NCBI GenBank assembly: GCA_018265615.1 | Contig: JABLYX010000084.1 | Span: forward strand, 1 to 17,340 | Direction: 5' to 3' | DNA length: 17,340 bases | DNA from: Lentisphaeria bacterium | GTDB lineage: Bacteria; Verrucomicrobiota; Lentisphaeria; Victivallales; Victivallaceae | Shown here: positions 14,598 to 17,340 of the stretch, piece by piece | How the letters are laid out: each line of letters begins with the position of its first letter | How positions within the stretch are numbered: position 1 is the first letter of the stretch | Notes under the pieces: model-generated | What the model was told of the DNA's origin: nothing | The model's input: only the letters and a program-made list of their open reading frames with translations | The model's database searches: none | Program-made: the position numbers and the translations under genes

Positions 14598-15265
14598 TGA
14601 ACGCATTATTCGATACGATCACCTGGGATCGCGACGGCGCCGCGATCGAAGCCGAGAGCTTCCTCCGCATCGATGCGGAGGCGGATCCCGCCGTCCGCGC
14701 GCGCTTTTCCCCGCCGGAGTGGCGGGTGGCGCGGCGGCTCGTGCACACCTGTGCGGATTTCGCGATCCTCGACGACCTTGAATTCTCGGGCGACGCGGTC
14801 GGGGCCGCACTTGAGGCGCTGTGGCGCGGGGCGCTGATTTACTCCGATTCGAACATGATCAAGTCGGGGCTGTCGGTCCCGAAGCTGAAGCGGTTCTTTG
14901 CGGGCTACGAGCGGGAGTCGATCGTCTGCCCGGTCGCGGAGACTGAAACGGGCGCATACGCGCGGGAGCGCGGCATCACGCGGGCGCTCGCGGCGGTGGA
15001 GCTTCACGCGGACGAGCTTGCAGGGGCGATCTTCCTCTGCGGCAATGCGCCGCTCGCGTTGGCGGGCGTGGTGCGGCTCGCAGTCGAACGCGGTATTGCG
15101 CCCGCGCTGATCGTCGGTATGCCGGTCGGATTCGTGAATGTGGTCGAGTCAAAGAAATTGCTTGATCTTGTGGAAGTTCCGTATGTGCGGATCTCCGGGC
15201 GGCGCGGCGGCAGCCCGCTCGCGGTGGCGGCACTGCACGGCATGATGGAGAGCGGCCTCGAGTGA
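14597..15265 (+). CDS. cbiC: Cobalt-precorrin-8 methylmutase
   Basis: This 222-residue enzyme moves the methyl group from C11 to C12, giving cobyrinate. The conserved catalytic histidine fits H50 in VARRLVHTCAD. The segments SDSNMIKSGLS and GMPVGFVNVVESK are diagnostic of CbiC/CobH, and the length is typical. The start is in a TGATG overlap with cobO and the end overlaps cbiD by 4 nt (GTGA). Confidence 0.94.
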   Translation: MNALFDTITWDRDGAAIEAESFLRIDAEADPAVRARFSPPEWRVARRLVHTCADFAILDDLEFSGDAVGAALEALWRGALIYSDSNMIKSGLSVPKLKRFFAGYERESIVCPVAETETGAYARERGITRALAAVELHADELAGAIFLCGNAPLALAGVVRLAVERGIAPALIVGMPVGFVNVVESKKLLDLVEVPYVRISGRRGGSPLAVAALHGMMESGLE

Positions 15266-16326
15266 AAACGGCGGGAACACTGCGCTGCGGCTGGACGACC
15301 GGCAGTGCGATGACGGCGGCGGCGATCGCCGCGTGGCGGGGCGCGGGCGGCCCGGTCACGCTCGTGCTCCCCGGCGGCGAAACGCCGGAGATTCCGGTCG
15401 CGCGCACATGGTCCGGCGGAGCCGCCGTCGTGAAAGACGGAGGGGATGATCCCGACGTGACGAGCGGCTGTGAGGTCGCCGTGACCGTCGCGCCTTTTTC
15501 GGGCGAGCCGGACGGGGCGGATCACGCGGTGCCGTGCGGAGCCGGTGTTCTTGTCGTGCGCGGCGGCTCCGGCGTGGGGCGCGTGACGCGGCCCGGCCTC
15601 GCGGTTCCGGCCGGCAAGGCGGCGATCAATCCGGGGCCGTGCCGGATCCTCGCTGCGAATATGGAGCGGGCCGGGTTCGGCCGCGTTCCGGGTGAGCGGC
15701 TGCTTGTGACGGTCTCCGTTCCGGGGGGCGAGGTGATCGCGGCGAAGACGCTGAATCCGGTGCTCGGCATAACCGGCGGGATCTCGATCCTCGGGAACTC
15801 CGGCATCGTGCGTCCGTTTTCAAATGCGGCGTACGCGGCGACGATTGCGCTTCAACTGCGCAGCGCGGCCGCGAACGGCGCGAGAACGGCGGCGCTGACG
15901 ACGGGGAACCGGACGACGGCGGCGGTCCGGCGCGACTGGCCGGAGATTCCGCCGGAAGCGGTCGTGCCGATCGCGGATTTCATCCGGGTCGCGGTACGTG
16001 CGGCGGCGTCGGCCGGATTCGGCCGCCTCGTGATCGGCTGTATGCCGGGGAAACTCTTCAAGTACGCCTGCGGGCTTGAGAACACCCACGCGCACAGAAG
16101 CAGGCTCACATTGTCGCGTCTGCGTGAATTCGGCGCGGAGCTGCCCTGTGTGCCGCTCGAAGAGTTCGATACGATGGGAGAACTCGCGGTCCGGATCGGT
16201 GAGGAACGTTACCGGGCGGTGCTGGATCCTGTGTACGAAAGGGCGTTTGCGGTCCTGCGGGAGTGGGCGGGTGCGATGGAGCTGGAGCTTGCGCTGTATG
16301 GCGATGACGGAAGGAGGATCCGATGA
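15262..16326 (+). CDS. cbiD: Cobalt-precorrin-5B C1-methyltransferase
   Basis: This 354-residue enzyme methylates C1 during the anaerobic ring contraction. The N-terminal RCGWTTGSAM (8-17) and the central segments KTLNPVLGITGGISILG and SGIVRPFS are CbiD hallmarks. CbiD has no aerobic counterpart, so its presence, along with CbiK, places this cluster in the early cobalt insertion route. The start is GTG in the GTGA overlap with cbiC; the nearest GGAG is about 11 nt upstream. The gene ends in an ATGA overlap with cbiE-cbiT. Confidence 0.93.
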   Translation: MKTAGTLRCGWTTGSAMTAAAIAAWRGAGGPVTLVLPGGETPEIPVARTWSGGAAVVKDGGDDPDVTSGCEVAVTVAPFSGEPDGADHAVPCGAGVLVVRGGSGVGRVTRPGLAVPAGKAAINPGPCRILAANMERAGFGRVPGERLLVTVSVPGGEVIAAKTLNPVLGITGGISILGNSGIVRPFSNAAYAATIALQLRSAAANGARTAALTTGNRTTAAVRRDWPEIPPEAVVPIADFIRVAVRAAASAGFGRLVIGCMPGKLFKYACGLENTHAHRSRLTLSRLREFGAELPCVPLEEFDTMGELAVRIGEERYRAVLDPVYERAFAVLREWAGAMELELALYGDDGRRIR

Positions 16327-17340
16327 ATCCGGTTCAGGTGATCGGTTGTGACGGTTCGGGTTTCACGGAGCGCGTGCGCGCCGTGCTGCGCGGGGCGGAG
16401 CTTGTGCTCGGCGGCAGACGGCTGCTGGCGCTGGCCGCTCCCGAATTGCGCGAAGGCGCGGAGTGCATCGAGCTTGGCGCGGAGCTCACGGCGAAGCTCG
16501 CGGAGGCGCTCAGGGAGCGGAACGGCCGCAGGATGGCGGTGCTCGCCTCCGGCGACCCGCTCTGCTGCGGCATCGGCGGAACGCTGCGCCGCCTTGCGCC
16601 GGAGGAAGTATTTGAGTTCCACCCCGCGCCGACTGCGTTCCAGCAACTGTTTGCGCGCCTCGGCGAACCGTGGGAGGGAATGACGTTTTTCCCGCTGCAC
16701 GGAGAGCCCGGGGCGCTGCCGTTCCGCCGCATGCTCCGGAGCCCGCTTGCGGTGGTTTACTGCGATGCGAAGCGGACGGCGCGCCATGTCGCCGCGGAGC
16801 TCATAAGCCGTTATCCCGCCGCTTCCGGCAGGCGGGCGGCCGTCGGCTGCGACCTCGGGCTCGCGACGGAATATGTTGGAACGGGGACGCTTGCGGCGCT
16901 GGCGGGGGACCGGAACGCGGAGCGTTCGCTCTCGCTGCTTGCGCTGCTGCCGGATGAAACATTTCCCGCGCCGGAGCTCCCGCTCGGGCTGGCGGACGAG
17001 TGCTATCTGCATTCAAAGCAGATGATTACGCATCCCGAGATCCGCGCGGTCGTGCTGGCGAAGCTGCGTGTCGCGCCCGGCGTGATGTGGGACGTCGGCG
17101 CCGGGAGCGGATCGGTCGGGCTCGAAGCCGCCGGGCTCTGCCCCGCGCTCACGGTCCACGCGGTCGAGAAGAACCCGGAGCGGTTCGCGGAGCTTGAGGC
17201 GAACTGCCGGAACGAGGGGTTGAAGAATATCGTCGCCCGCGCCGGAAAAGCGGAGGAGTGGATCCCGCTGCTGCCGGAACCGGACCGCGTGTTCGTCGGC
17301 GGCGGCGGGGCCGGGCTCGAAGGGATCCTGCGCGGCTGTT
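16323..17340 (+). CDS. Fused CbiE-CbiT (cobalt-precorrin-7/6B methyltransferase, CobL-like), cut by window end
   Basis: The frame is open from ATG 16323 to the last base, giving at least 339 residues with the C-terminus missing. Residues 1 to about 205 are CbiE, a tetrapyrrole methylase with VIGCDGSGFT (6-15) and SGDPLCCGIGG (76-86), acting at C5. From about residue 220, CbiT begins with HSKQMITHPEIR, then the class I SAM-binding motif WDVGAGSGSVGLEAA (256-270) and the acidic VEKNPER. CbiT methylates C15 and decarboxylates the acetate side chain. The two are separate in Salmonella but fused as CobL in the aerobic pathway and in many other bacteria. AAGGAGG (16311-16317) lies 5 nt before the start, which overlaps the cbiD stop. 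Confidence 0.93.
   Translation, partial: MNPVQVIGCDGSGFTERVRAVLRGAELVLGGRRLLALAAPELREGAECIELGAELTAKLAEALRERNGRRMAVLASGDPLCCGIGGTLRRLAPEEVFEFHPAPTAFQQLFARLGEPWEGMTFFPLHGEPGALPFRRMLRSPLAVVYCDAKRTARHVAAELISRYPAASGRRAAVGCDLGLATEYVGTGTLAALAGDRNAERSLSLLALLPDETFPAPELPLGLADECYLHSKQMITHPEIRAVVLAKLRVAPGVMWDVGAGSGSVGLEAAGLCPALTVHAVEKNPERFAELEANCRNEGLKNIVARAGKAEEWIPLLPEPDRVFVGGGGAGLEGILRGC

Overview
The window is a high-GC stretch of bacterial chromosome, most consistent with a Lentisphaerota (Victivallis-like) anaerobe. This placement is an inference. It rests on the prepilin-type protein at 3384-4172, which has the N-terminal helix and a C-terminal H-X9-D motif typical of the very large pseudopilin families of Lentisphaerota and Planctomycetota, and on the GH4 glycosidase next to an AraC-type regulator. 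No RNA genes, insertion sequences or CRISPR arrays are visible.

Layout. Positions 56-1435 (minus) encode a GH4 NAD-dependent glycosidase, divergent from an AraC-family regulator at 1545-2345 (plus). This looks like a small sugar-catabolic pair. Glutamate racemase (murI, minus, 2356-3165) converges on the regulator with a 10 bp gap. The 218 bp region 3166-3383 is a divergent control region. It has a good promoter on each strand, both -35 boxes lie inside a perfect 10 bp inverted repeat, and a cobalamin riboswitch follows on the plus strand.

From 3384 to the right edge (17340) everything reads rightwards as one tightly packed, mostly overlapping operon of at least 14 kb. The order is: prepilin-like protein; small membrane-anchored protein of unknown function; HutW/ChuW-like radical SAM enzyme; BtuF-BtuC-BtuD type ABC importer; flavodoxin-CbiK fusion; CbiL; membrane protein with nucleoside-recognition/Gate-like features; CobD-CbiP fusion; CobO-type adenosyltransferase; CbiC; CbiD; CbiE-CbiT fusion cut by the window end. 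This is the anaerobic (early cobalt insertion) corrinoid pathway combined with corrinoid or tetrapyrrole import. CbiF, CbiG, CbiH, CbiJ, CbiA, CbiB and the nucleotide-loop genes are not in the window and would be expected further right or elsewhere.

How it works together. The riboswitch should lower expression when cobalamin is plentiful, through a kissing-loop hairpin whose 3' arm touches the ribosome binding site of the first gene. The importer salvages corrinoid, CbiK starts de novo synthesis by loading cobalt, CbiL, CbiC, CbiD and CbiE/T modify the ring, CobO adenosylates it, and the CobD-CbiP fusion makes both substrates of the next enzyme (CbiB). The least understood parts are the front of the operon (a pilin-like gene under direct B12 control, an unknown small protein, and a radical SAM plus flavodoxin pairing that resembles anaerobic haem-opening systems) and the Gate-like membrane protein.
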